A stretch of DNA of 64,000 bases from Thozetella sp. PMI_491 (taxonomy: Eukaryota; Ascomycota; Sordariomycetes; Chaetosphaeriales; Chaetosphaeriaceae), in the NCBI GenBank assembly GCA_021432635.1, contig MU270021.1, positions 1,186,594-1,250,593 on the forward strand, read 5' to 3'. Below, piece after piece: positions 20,311 through 31,794 of the stretch (positions are counted from its first letter, which is position 1; each line of letters opens with the position of its first letter). A program made the translations under genes and the position numbers. The notes under the pieces are model-generated. The model did not search any database and was not told where the DNA came from. It worked only from the letters and a program-made list of their open reading frames with translations.

Positions 20311-21998
20311 ATGGCCTTATCGCGAGAAGTCACATTATCGATAGCAGAGAACCTCTCCTTCCAGATACCTGAAGATGAGGTCGATGAATATACTCTGCTA
20401 CTCGAAAGGATGGAGAAAAATATAGCTGTGGTATCTGCCATGGAAGGTGAGGCCGAAGAACTACTGCTTAAAAAGGAGGCGCCGAAAGAGCAAGACTTAC
20501 ACCTCTACCTCAGACTACCAGCCAAGACCAGACTTAGCAAAGACCCCGAGGAAGAATTTACACCTCCCCACAGCAGAAGATAACCACCTGGGAGCATGGG
20601 CGTGGCGCTTCGAGCTCTCATCATCTGCCCCCTCCAGAACGCTTCTCCAGGGTAAGACGTTGTGCATCAAAGACAACATCTGCGTGGCCGACGTTCCATG
20701 TCTCCTTGGCACCGATACCTTCCAGGATTGGATCCCGCAAACCGATGCGACGATCGTCACTAGAATCCTGGATGCAGGCGGTGTTATCTCAGGAAAGGCT
20801 GTGTGCGAGAATCTCTCGCGAGGGGCCGTGAGCGCGACTGCAGCAACAGGCCCTGTCCACAATCCGTATGCACGTGGCTATTCTGTCGGCGGGAGCAGCT
20901 CTGGTACTGCTTCCCTGGTCGCAAGTGGCGCAACAGACATGGGTATCGGATGTGACCAGGGAGGCAGCATTCGCATCCCCGCCGCCCTAGCTGGTCTGTA
21001 TGGCTTCAAGGCGACGCTCGGGCTGGTACCATACACTGGAATCGCTAGCAATGACGCTAGCCTGGACTACGTTGGCCCGATTACGACGACTTGTCTCGAT
21101 ACTGCGGTGTTGCTGGAGGCCATTGCTGGCGCGGATGGTCTTGATGACCGACAAGGGGCTGGGATTCCGTTCCCGAGCGGTGTACCATCGTATTCCAAAC
21201 TGCTGCTCGACTCGGCTAACGAAGGTATCCGCGGGATGAGAATCGGTATATTAAAGGAAGGCCTACCATCGAGCACTTACTCAAATCTGGAAAGCAAGTT
21301 CCGAGATGCAGCTGCGGTCTTTGAGAGGCTCGGAGCAAGTGTGCACGAGATCAGCATCCCTCTACACGCGGATGCAAAGACTCTCTATACGGTCCTCAGT
21401 AAGATGGGGAACCACATGGGAATGCTTGGCAAAGCGACTGGGCGCCGCCAGGTTATGCTTACAGACCTATATGAAAAGAAAAATACCCCGTATAGCGCAG
21501 CCGTTATTGACAAGGCAACTAGTTACCCTGTCCCGTAAGCCTGAGCACTCGGGAAGCGCTAACCCTTACATCTAGATGAGCGTCACGAGTAAGGAGGGGC
21601 TTCTCAGTGGAGAGCACGCTTGGCAGCGCTATCCTTGCGTATATCCCAAAGCCGTCAATCTCAGTCGGAAGCTTCGGGATCTTTATGACGAGGCTCTCAC
21701 CTCCGTCGACGTCTTGGTGATGCCTACTACGCTGGATGTCGCCCGACCGCTGCCACCCAGCAACGCCACACCTGTGCAGCAAATCGACACCGTGGTCGGC
21801 ATGACAGACAATACCTGCCCGTTCAACGCGTCCGGACACCCATCCCTGGCCATGCCCATCGGTTTCGTCCCGGCTAAGGGGGATACGGAAGTGAAGGTCC
21901 CGGCTAGTATGCAGATTGTGGGCAAGTTCCACGATGAGCTGACTATCATGAAAATAGCCTACGCGTGGGAGCAGGAGATTAACTGGAAGGAATTTTGA
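20311..21998 (+). CDS. Amidase-signature family hydrolase
   Basis: Three exons (20311-20446, 20514-21534, 21581-21998) give 524 residues. The Ser-cisSer-Lys triad is visible as K98 (CIKDN), S173 (GGSSSG) and S197 (DQGGSIRIP), with the usual 24-residue spacing between the serines. The family hydrolyses amide bonds of small molecules such as acetamide, indole-acetamide or fatty amides. The long N-terminal helical part before residue 70 and the LGAWAW motif are common in fungal members. Intron 1 is well defined. For intron 2 the first AG after the branch point would create an immediate stop, so I used the next AG five bases on. That acceptor is less certain. A sugar-transporter gene ends tail to tail 205 bases away. 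Confidence 0.87.
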
Positions 21999-22203
21999 GC
22001 GTTTTTGATGGATATTGTACTAGTCGGGACGTCGCTACGAGTCTGGGTGCTACTATTCGAACATGGCTCAGGTGCAGCATGTGACCTTGATGCAGCGGGT
22101 GTCTCTGGCACGGGTTCAGAAGACCTCAATCTTGTTCTGTTTAACTAGTCCGAAACTTCTACTGCTCTAGCCTTACTCTGGTCGAACTTATCATTCCTGG
22201 CAT

Positions 22204-24157
22204 TTAAGCAATGCGCTCAACCCCAGTTCCGACAGTAGTTTCTTTCTCCGAGCTGGCTGCGGGGGCAGCGTGCGACATAACAGGCTTCTCCTCGTCCGTA
22301 ACACCGAAAAGCTCGTCCATCCTCTCGAGGGAGAGTCCTATGTCGCCGTTAGATTGATGGCCCGTTAAGTTGGAATCAAGAAAATGCTTACCCTTGGTCT
22401 CCGGAACGAAAAACCAGACGAAGAAAAACATGGAGAAGCAGAAGCTTCCGAAGAGGAGGTACGTCCTACGCGGGTGTTAGCTAAGATCCTATGCCTCTAG
22501 CGTCAGACCTCTATACGTACCCGTAGCCCGTCTTTCCTCCCACGGTAACAAGCATCACGGGGACGGAGCGTGCGACGACGAAGTTGAACAGCCACTGGGT
22601 GGCCGCAGCGAGCGCCACATTCATGGATCGAAGGCGCGCAGTAGGAATCTCGCTCGCGTAGATCCAGCAAGCGGGGCCCCAGCCGAATTGGAAGAAGCTG
22701 AAGACAAGGCGTTAGCGAGAGACCAATGGAATGCGATCTAGTGTAGAGGAACTCACGCAGCAAAGAGGAAGATGCAAACGAGGGCAACATAGCCGGCAGG
22801 AGGCACAGCCTGGCCCTCCACTGGAGGGGATACGCGCACGTAGATGCCAATGTAGAACATGGCAACTCCCTGTGCGATCGAAGTCCAGAGTAGAGACCGG
22901 CGACGTCCCAGAGAATCAGCCATGAAAAGCAGGAAGCAGATGCAAGACGTGACCTTGACGACGCCGTAGATTCCGGTGCTGAAGAGAGAGGTCTGGGTTC
23001 CGGTGATGCCCAAGTTCTTGAAGATGGTCGGGGCGTACGTGTTGATCGCGTTGGTACCTATGATCTCTGTTAGACGCGCGCGGGAAAGCGACATAACGCA
23101 TGCAGCAACTTACCTGTCATCTGCTGGCAGATCATGAGGATGATGCTGATTAGAGCACGGTTGCGGTTCCCCTTGATGGTCCACATCTCCTTCTGCAGGT
23201 TCCAGAAGGTCGCGTCGCCAATTAGCTGGCGCTCGTACTCGAGCTGATCGACAATCTCTTGGAACTCCTCCTCAATGTAGGGGTGCGTCTCAGGGAGGTT
23301 GCGGAGCCGCGCGAGTACCCCCTTGGAGTCTTCCCATCGATCCTGGCGCGCGAGCCAGCGCGGGGACTCGTTGCACATCAGAATGCAGCAGAAGAGCAAA
23401 AAGGCGGGCAGGGCTTGGATGGCCAGCGGGAAGACATATTGGGTAGAGCCCTTGAAGTGCAAGCTGACGGCGTAGTTGATCCAGAACGCGAGCATGCCTC
23501 CGGTGACGATGAACAGCTGGTAGAGACCAGTGAGGAGGCCGCGGATGGCACGGGCGCTGTTCTCGGACACGTAGATGGGCACGATGGTCGACGCGGCACC
23601 GACGCCGAGGCCGGCAATGAAGCGGCCGACGTACATGGGAGCTAGGTGGCCGGAGCTCGCAGCCTGCATAGCGACACCGGCGAGAATGATCCAGGCGATG
23701 ACGGCGAGACACCACTTTCGGCCGTATCGATCTGTAAGCGGGGAGGCAATCAGGGAGCCTGCGAAACAACCGGCCTGGAGCGTCGAGACGATATTGGCGG
23801 CGAGATCCTGGGATGCGGGTGTTTTGGTGTCGCCAAGATTATAATCCGCGACGAACGGACTGGAAAGACTTTAGCATATGTGCATCGCGGGGAGCCGTGA
23901 CCCGCGAAGGCTTACTCAAGAACGATGACTCCTCCGATCACCGACGAGTCCCATCCGAAGCACATAGCGCCGAAACACGCCTATCAACAGTGATGTCCAG
24001 GTCAGTGAGGAATCCAAACGAGAAAAGTCTAGCGCTGGGGACGACGTACCGAGCAAGCCAGCATGAACAGTCTCCAGCCATAGATCTCCGGAGGATCGTT
24101 CACCATGGCCTCATTGCGCACCACCTTCTGGAGCAGCCATATCGATTTCGACACCAT
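22204..24157 (-). CDS. Major facilitator sugar transporter
   Basis: Seven exons on the minus strand (24157-24050, 23980-23916, 23859-23114, 23057-22757, 22697-22521, 22465-22392, 22337-22204) give 534 residues. The N-terminus ([19 protein letters not shown]) and the [17 protein letters not shown] helix mark the fungal hexose/quinate-type carriers. Later landmarks are DRYGRK, the NESPRWL loop, [20 protein letters not shown] and PETKG. Twelve membrane segments fit. It is a proton-coupled plasma-membrane carrier for a hexose or related polyol; the substrate is not readable. The last intron (22338-22391, 54 bases) has no stop and keeps the frame, but its sequence interrupts the universal [16 protein letters not shown] end, so I treat it as an intron. 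Every exon junction is in phase. Confidence 0.93.
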
Positions 24158-26037
24158 CTTGATCGCGGTCCGTGACGAAGCTCCGAGCAATGGAAAGCTA
24201 GCGATCGACGCGCTGGCGAGGGAGCTAGAATAGCGTAGAGGAGGAGTCTCGAGCCAGAAAGCTGCGTCGGCCGCGCGTTGTTTATTAGGGAGCTCGAACA
24301 GGATCCCAGGCCCGCCGAGCCAGCTCGCTCGGCCAGACTGTGCAGTCCCACCGTCTCATTTTTAGCCGAGCCCTGGTGGTGTGCAGAGTCGCATGGCAAG
24401 GGAGGTTCACGTCCGCTGCTGCCATTCGCCCGGCCGGTGGTGCAGCGTCGCCCTCTTGGTGGCTCCCAAATTTTCCACCAACGGCATGGATGGTTCGCTA
24501 CAGTTTACGGGATGCTCGCCGCCGGCCCTGGGCGCGATGGGGGGTGAGACCTTGGATGACCTCTTGGCAGGCTAGCCGCTTCCAACCTGTTCCCGGGGGA
24601 GCTCTGGGGGCTGGCGAGGGGCCTCGTCGAACGGCTGGGCGAGAGCGGGCGCTTCCCCGCATCCCATCCTGCGCTAGAGCTCCCGGTGGCGGGCGTCCGG
24701 GGGCCAATCCATGCGCTCGAATGTGCATGGGACCATGGAGCTCACCTCATCCCTGCTCGTCTGCATCTGGAACCATTCCTCAGCCGAGTATACAGACTGC
24801 GAGCGTTCTGCACCGTCAGATGATTCCGACCGAGCTGATGTTTGTGAAACCGCTGTGTGGGGGTGACGCCGATAGGGCTGCACCCATCAACGTCTCCTGG
24901 CATCACTGTCCAGCCTTGAAATATTCGAAGTGTTGCGGACCTGAAGAGCTTCGCGGGCGGGAGGTCAATTGCAGATCTTCCCCGCACCAATCCTGGGCCG
25001 GGCTACGTTGCAGCGAGGCCTAGGATGCTGGGCGTCAAGGCAATAGGCTATTGGCGAGGAGGAATGGGCACAGCCCTGAGAGTTCTTCGAGCTGGAAGCG
25101 GCAATAGCCTATTGATAGCGAGCAGGCATACGCAGACAGCTCTTGTCAAGTGAGAGATCATAGCCTATCGGTAACTAATAGACAGATATTGACAAGTATT
25201 CAGGTTGGCCCAGCGCTGCGCTAGATCGAATGTGGAAGAGCTGTGCAGAACTGTTCAATATCATAAAGTCCATCATAGTGCAGGGTACCTATTCAACATG
25301 CTAAATTGGGCGATATGGAAGTGGAGTAGCACTCTCAGCTGTGTCGTTTTTCGTTAAGTATGGGTGGATGGCTGCTTCACTATGTATGAACATACCAAGG
25401 CGGCGGGCGGACCTGCGGGAGTCGACTAGAGAGTATGCAGAAGGTCAGACAGCTCCACATCGAGCTCATCTCCGCGCACCCCCGGTCCAGGCGGGCTGTT
25501 AGCAGACAAGGCAGACACGACTGACGGAGCTAGATGATCTCTGCGAATCTGCGGCACGATATCGAGTCAGCTGGATCCTGTCCTGAGGCCAGCCGCTGCC
25601 GCTGATACCAAGGCCACTCCCGGGGTAGGACGCGACGGAGATGGTGCAGATACGGATAGGCCTAGAATCACGATGCGTTTGCTCGGAATTACGCTAGTCA
25701 GTCTTCGAACTAGGGCCAGTAGCCCATCGATGTACAAAACACAGGCCAACACTACCAAGACCTTGGCGACGGAAAAACTGTGAAAGCCTTGGGATAAGGA
25801 CGACAATAGCCTGGTAAGAAATCAGTAGTGTGCGCCCCTCGCTGTTGATTCCTCCCATTGCCCCGACTTCTTCTCTGCCTCTGCGAAGCGAGGCGAAGCA
25901 CAGCCACCTCCCCCACGCGCTCGCAAGGAGCACAGGAGCACCGAGGACAAGCGGCCCAATACCTTCCCGCTTCGACCCGCTCCCATTTGGCCACACGAAC
26001 GGGCGACAGTCGCCATCTTGAAAGTCCCCTTTTCATC
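24158..26037. other. Gene-poor region with short inverted repeats
   Basis: About 1.9 kb without a supported gene. A GC-rich stop-free run on the plus strand (24340-25023) has no family features. A 13-base sequence at 25041-25053 recurs as its exact reverse complement at 25102-25114. Confidence 0.5.
25041..25114. repeat. Short inverted repeat pair
   Basis: CAATAGGCTATTG at 25041-25053 is matched by its exact reverse complement at 25102-25114. Each arm is itself almost palindromic, and a related ATAGCCTAT occurs near 25160. No gene is attached. Confidence 0.6.
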
Positions 26038-27713
26038 TCAAAAGCCTCCGTTGGGGTGGATAAGAACCTTCGTGTAGCCATCGACTCTCCTGTCGAACTT
26101 GTCGTAGGCGGTCTCAGCGTCATCGATGCCGATTTCGTGCGATATCACGAAGCTAGGCTTCGCACGGCCCGCGATAATCAGGTCGCGCAAGTAGCGATTA
26201 TATGCCTTGACATTACACTGACCGGTCCGGAGGGAGAGGCCCTGCCTTCACGTTAGCGCATCGTAGCAGAGGACAACTGAGGCGATCGGCATCTCGCACC
26301 TTTTCAAAGAGCTTTCCGAAGCTGAGGCTGATCATACCCTTACCGGATGCTTCGTCTGGAGCGCCCGGGTCACTGGTATCCCAAAATAAGCCACCGAACA
26401 CACAATAGCTAACTAGACAGGCACGCACCTAGGCACGTAGAGGCCCGGGATACCGAGACCGCCGCACGCCCGCGTGACGCGAATCATGTTCTCGAGCACG
26501 ATGTTCGGCTGCTCCTTGTTGCCGCCCTTGTCGACCGCCTGATAGCCGACCGCATCGACGGAGCGATCGACCATGCCATCGTTAAGCTTGAGAATCTGGT
26601 CGACGGCGTCACCTTGCGTAAAATCGACGGGCGTGCACCCGATCTTCTCGGCCGCCTTCAGCCGCTCAGGGACACGATCGACGACGAAGACGCGCGATGC
26701 CCCGCGGAGCACGGCCGAATACGCGGCCATCAGACCCACTGGGCCAGCCCCGAATACAGCAATACTCTCGCCCGGCTGGAAGCCTGAGATCTCGACACCG
26801 TGCCAACCTAGAGTGGAGAGATTGATTAATATCTTCTTATGCTATAATTAAGAGGTGTTAGGTATACCAGTTGGGAAGATGTCTATAGATTGCTGTTAGC
26901 TAGAGCGCCAAAGGGTAGCAACTACACTTTAGACGAGACTTACCTGCAAGCAAAATAAAATCGGATTCGTGTTCCTTGCCGTGTGGCAGCTTGAGGGCGT
27001 TGAAGTCTGCATAAGGAATTCGGATATATTGCGCCTGGCCTACATCGACCACGTCAGCCATGGTCTGAAGCTCCGTCTCGGTGGGTTGTGCGTACCGCCA
27101 CGATACGGACCCATAGCCACGTAGCCTAGATGACACCGACGTTAGTCTTGCCTTGCTCTGTCATATCGATTGACCACCGGTTGGGGAAGCCCACCATAGG
27201 CACCGCCAGCAAATCCGGGGTTGACGCCGGTGCAGAAGGCAGTGTGGCCTTCCTCGCAGTTCCGGCAACGCCCATCCGCAACGTTGAAGGGCATGACGAC
27301 TCGATCACCTTTCTTCAGCAGAGTAACTCCCTCGCCTAGCTCCTCTACTATGCCCATGTTCTCATGGCCTCGGGCCTGTCAGCACATTGTCGTCGAGGTG
27401 GAGGTGCTTGTTTATACCAAATGTGATACCGGGTTCGGCAGCTGTTCTGCCCTCATACATGCTGTGTCGCCGTTGAGCTAAGGGTGTTCATGTAGATTTT
27501 GAGCTCTACTTACTGGAGGTCGGAACCACAGATAGCCGCCTATGGTCTCCGTTCAGATATTGATCTCAGAATGGTACCTCCGCTCTGGGAACTCACGGTG
27601 GTGACCTTGACGATGATGTCATCTGGGTGCTCGATCTTTGGTCTCTCAACCTCCTGAACTTGGACTTTGTGAGGCCCAACATAGTTCACTGCCTTCATCG
27701 TCTGGGTCGCCAT
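26038..27713 (-). CDS. Zinc-dependent dehydrogenase, glutathione-independent formaldehyde-dehydrogenase-like
   Basis: Ten exons on the minus strand (27713-27597, 27539-27514, 27461-27418, 27368-27195, 27125-27096, 27039-26944, 26882-26868, 26807-26429, 26372-26300, 26241-26038) give 385 residues. The GroES-like domain has the catalytic-zinc motif CGSDLH, GHE, and the structural-zinc cysteines in CRNCEEGHTAFC. The Rossmann domain has GAGPVG. AYGYVAMGPYRGGQAQY and DIFPTGWHGVE match the FdhA-like subfamily, which oxidises formaldehyde or other small aldehydes and alcohols with NAD. The gene is extremely fragmented, with exons of 26, 44, 30 and 15 bases, yet each junction keeps phase. The true substrate may differ. 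It is transcribed away from the isomerase gene, from a shared 770-base gap. Confidence 0.9.
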
Positions 27714-28485
27714 GGTATCTACGAAGGTAATAGGTGTCTTTGAGATGTGAATCGGCAAAGAGTCCAAAAGGAATAGTGACACACGTCGAATGACGCCACA
27801 CGCTCTCCTTATTCCAATCTGAAGATCAGAGCTACCCCACAATTTAATATCGGACTTCTCTCGGGTTACTATCCATAGTGGTCGTGATGCGGGGGCAGCT
27901 CCTCAAATGGTGGGGTAGCGGGTCAAGCTACGGGCCAGAATATTTCCGATCTGGGGGTGGAGGAAGCTAAACGGCGATGTTTAGCGTCGTTTAGCATCGC
28001 CTAGCCACTTTCCATAAACAATGCAAGTCGCCTCGCGCTGTAGACCATCTATGTCCAGCCAAGCCGTCGCGAGACAGTCGCTCGCTCGCGCGCTCGCTCC
28101 CAATATCAATTGTCCTTTCCAGAGAGCCACCGATGGTTTATGTGAGGATAGACACTTGCAGGATGAGATGAAACAGCGTTAAGCCTCCCCCAGTCACTTG
28201 GCGCGACTCATGGGCTCGTGCTTAGTTGCCTCAAAAGTGAGAATGGGGCAATTCTCGCCGTCTATAGGCTATAGGCGGCAATCTGAGAGCGGTGCTAGTC
28301 CGGCTACACCAGCGCCATCGCGATCACGACAGAACTAGCAATTCATGAATCGGACCAAGCTCGGCATCTCAGAGTACCAGCGTTTTGGTCATAATGGGCC
28401 AAGGAGTAGGTGATAGATAGGCCGCTGCGATCCTGACCCGGTGTCTCTTAAACCGGTTGTAGATCTGGCGACCATTACCACCAGA
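27714..28485. promoter_or_regulatory. Putative bidirectional promoter region (dehydrogenase / isomerase)
   Basis: The 772-base gap between the start codons of two divergent genes. It includes a GCTCGCTCGCGCGCTCGCTC run near 28080 and short repeats of TTTAGCRTCG near 27980. No gene seen. Co-regulation is inferred from layout only. Confidence 0.4.
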
Positions 28486-29747
28486 ATGTCGAAGGTTTTG
28501 GCCATTCGTACCCCCTGGGGCATTGATGCAGGGGACAATCTCGAGAACTGGAAGACTTTGTTCCCGGCCTGGAAAAAGCAAGGATTCGGTGCGTTCTCTG
28601 CCTCACGGCGCCGATTTGGACAGGCTAACCAGCGGCGTCGGTTCGGCTCTCTAGCTGGAGTTGAGCTTAATGTTGGTAGGATTAATGACCCAGTCGCGGT
28701 TCGAAGCCTTTGCGATGAATATGGATTCGAGGTCATTGCGCAGTGAGCCCCAGGAAGCCGAAGCCCGGTATAGACACACTGAGGGTAGCTAACCATTGCT
28801 GGGAAGGGTCCATAGCGGATGGATAAACTACATCGGCCCTAGGCCTACAGGGTTCAGCGCCGAGACTTTACTGCGAGCATACCGCGAGGAGCTTGAGAAG
28901 GCGAAGCTCCTGAAGCCTTTTAGGATCAACGCACACTCCGGCAGGTGCGTCCATACTATTTTCGGCGTCGATCGATCTCCTCCATACTAACATACTGCGT
29001 AGTGATCACTTGCCTCTCGAAGAGTCGATCAAATTCTACCGTGGAACCCTGGAAATTGACGCAGAGCTCGGCCTAGAGGGCAAGGTGTCCCACGAGACAC
29101 ATAGGAAGCGCTCCTTGTTCAACCCTTATGTCACAGCAGCTATTCTGGACCAAGTACCTAAGTACTGCTTCCCGATTCATTCCAAGTACGAGCGAGCATC
29201 TAATAGAAAACCAAAGACTGCGCCTCACAGCCGACATTTCGCACTGGGTTGTGGTGTGCGAACGGCTCCTCAACGTCGGAGAGGAGGACAAAGCGCTCCT
29301 CGAGAAGATCATCCCCCATGTATGTGCTGCGATCCCAACCTCTTTCTGGCGCTTTCACTTTCAAGAAACCGCCTCACCACTTCAATACTCACCAGAATCC
29401 CTACCCAGGTCCAGCATATTCATACTCGAATGGGTACCGACCAGTCCTCACAGATTCCGGAGCCAACGAATCCGTTTTTCGATAAGGAGCGACAGTTCTT
29501 CGAAAACGTGTGGAAGAGGATGATTGAGGCGTTTGTTGCTGCCCGTCCGGGTGAGCCAATCACGTTTGTGCCTGAATATGGGTAAGACAAGGGGATTTTC
29601 TCTCCTACCAAGGCAGTTCACTGATCGCTCTGGCCTAGTCCATACCCCTATCACCCATTTGGATCTAAGACGGACAACAATGAAGTAGCGGATTCGGAAG
29701 GGGCGAGACTCCAGGTTCTGTTTGATAGTTTTATCAAGGGCGCTTGA
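28486..29747 (+). CDS. Xylose-isomerase-like TIM-barrel protein (sugar phosphate isomerase/epimerase family)
   Basis: Seven exons (28486-28588, 28655-28742, 28807-28944, 29003-29161, 29217-29319, 29409-29581, 29639-29747) give 290 residues. Features of the AP-endonuclease-2-like TIM barrel appear: GVELN after the first junction, IAQVH, RINAHSGSDH, the metal-binding E in VSHETHR, LTADISHWV, and FVPEYGPYPYHP near the end. Members isomerise or epimerise sugars or keto-acids (for example hydroxypyruvate isomerases and inosose dehydratases), with a divalent metal held by Glu/Asp/His. The substrate is unknown. The divergent dehydrogenase next door may act in the same route. Intron 2 ends in an AAG acceptor, chosen because it gives the conserved AQVH motif. 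Confidence 0.86.
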
Positions 29748-30092
29748 ATCGAGCGAGACAAGCATTGTTCGCCGAAAAGATCCTTACAGCATGGCGCTCT
29801 CTGCAACGCCTAGCCGCGAACGGCTTGCGTTAAGTGTTGCAGCGGGCAATGAATTGAGAGTGACAGGGCTTGGAGATGTTACTAGAGATTTCCTACTTTT
29901 CAAATAGACGGCAAGAGAATAGATCAAGAATGGTGCAGTACAGTCCAAAGACCAGGGTCTAGAAATTTTGTTTCGATGGATTGATTCCCTTCACCACGCC
30001 TTTAAGTGGGAACGTGTTAGTGTCCATGAGTTTATATTCTCACTCCCCTCCACGATCGTCCTTTGGCCCTCGGGCACATTCAAGGCCCGCCT
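29748..30092. other. Intergenic region between convergent genes
   Basis: A short gap between the stop codons of the isomerase and the FKBP gene. Nothing supported. Confidence 0.5.
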
Positions 30093-30724
30093 TTAGGCGA
30101 TCTTTACAAGTTCCGTGTAGAATACTGAGAAACAGGTTCAGTCAATAGCTAGAGCAGTATTATGAAGAGTAGGCACTCACGGAGAGTAGAGTTCGCCGGA
30201 ATCGGTCCCACCCCCCGGCTTCCATAGCCAAATTCAGGCGAGAGCGTTAAAGTGCTGTGAACTCTCGCATCAGTTGTTTTCGCCAAGCACCTATAAGGGT
30301 AGAGGTTGTGATTTACCGTCGGTCGCCGACGCACATGTAGAGCAAGCCAAGCTCCCATCTAGAAAACTTTTTAGTACAGAATACCGTAGATCTCCGCAGC
30401 TGGACGGTCAAGTACCCTTTGATCACGTCCCCGTGGCCGATGGTGAAGCTAAACGGTTTCGAGGTGCTGCCGCTGTATGCTGGACCAGTGTCAGCCAAGG
30501 CGAATACCCCCTCGATGCAGGGTTGTTTTCGGGAAGGGGCGCGAACTTGAATCAAATGCCTTTCCATCCGTGAGAGTTCCGTTGTAGTTTACCGAGATGA
30601 CATCTCCGCTCTTGCTCCTCGTAGTGCAGGACTCTGAATGAGTCGACTCGATCTTTAGAACGCCTTGTGCGCCGACTAGGCAGGAACCGATAGCGGTGAG
30701 AAGGAAGATGGTAAGACTCTTCAT
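30093..30724 (-). CDS. Secretory-pathway FKBP-type peptidyl-prolyl isomerase
   Basis: Five exons on the minus strand (30724-30547, 30479-30416, 30358-30317, 30254-30181, 30124-30093) give 129 residues. A signal peptide of about 19 residues (MKSLTIFLLTAIGSCLVGA) precedes an FK506-binding domain: DVISVNYNGTL, DGKAFDS, the active-site Phe/Asp region, GHGDVIKGWELGL, MCVGDRR, and the hallmark GYGSRGVGPIPANSTL flap. There is no HDEL/KDEL end. The length and signal fit ER FKBP2-type foldases, which speed proline isomerisation in newly made proteins. Intron 1 has a weak GTTCGC donor and uses a CAG acceptor that keeps frame. The other introns are ordinary. The C-terminal exon is only 32 bases. Confidence 0.9.
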
Positions 30725-31794
30725 TTTGGCCCTTTTTTACCTGCATCAATCTGAAGAGATCATACTTGAGAAGGGGAGGGGAGGCGCTGGTTGCCAAGCT
30801 GATAATTATAGCTGTTACCATCCGCTTGGTAGAGGTCAACTCAGGCTAAAGCGCGAGCGCAATATCCTCCGGGTAAGAGCCGCACTTCAACCACAGAGAT
30901 TGCTCCGGCCATGCGATTCCAGCTAAAAGCAGAGGCTACAGCCGTATAGTGTAAGGCCATACAGCCAGAAAGAAGAATGAGACAGCAGCAATGCTAAGAC
31001 GACGGATATGCCTGATTTGGTTGGGCAACCGATCGTCGTACAATTGTCGAGGGCAACAGACATCGGACGAAAGACTTCTGCACTGCAATTTTAGCCTCGA
31101 TGGGCGGTTGGTTGCTTGGCCTGCTATATGGCCACAAGTCCCAACAGGAGTGCACATGTATGCCATGATGCCTCTCGGTAAGATCGCCTAGCTAAGCCAG
31201 TTTTTAGTACCTAGCGCTGCACTGCCATATGGGTAGACAGTGCCACTAGGGTAAAATGGTTTGCTCGGTGTCCAGAGTGCTACTAGAGCTATGTACCAAA
31301 AAGCAATGGGATATTGTAGCGGAACAAATATGGGGCCGGGCCAGAACAACAACTGAGGTGGTCAGACTCATGGTCTATCGGTGAATTGAAGCTAAGACCG
31401 TCAGGCCAGCTACTCACGTTATACTCCACGATCTGCAGCTCTCATTTTAAATGCCGCGTCAAATATCCTACCTACATTGCTAGTTCCGCATATTACAAGC
31501 TTTCATCATGAGCTAGTGCTCGGTGCTTGGCGAGAGTTGAGCATACATGAGAAGTGAGATGGTCTATGGCGCCTGATACAAAGCGATAGAAAGTCGAGTA
31601 GATCTGCTCAGCCACGATGGTATTATCCACATAGGATGACAAGCATCGAAGCCTGGCGAATATTGGGGCGAAGTGCACATCTATCATGGTGTCCTAGGAA
31701 TTAGAAATAGTGAATGTGTCAGTCGGCTCTAATATTAAATATGACATTATGGCAATAATATTCATGTGAATATCTGAAACAAGAAAACCCCTAG
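30725..31794. other. Intergenic region
   Basis: About 1.1 kb upstream of the FKBP gene and downstream of the carbonic anhydrase gene, both on the minus strand. No gene or clear element seen. Confidence 0.5.

Noticed and set aside
24340-25023. Long stop-free plus-strand run of about 227 codons.
   Set aside because: Very GC-rich, low-complexity product rich in Arg, Pro, Ala and Trp with no family motif. It lies in the upstream region of the sugar transporter and is probably chance.
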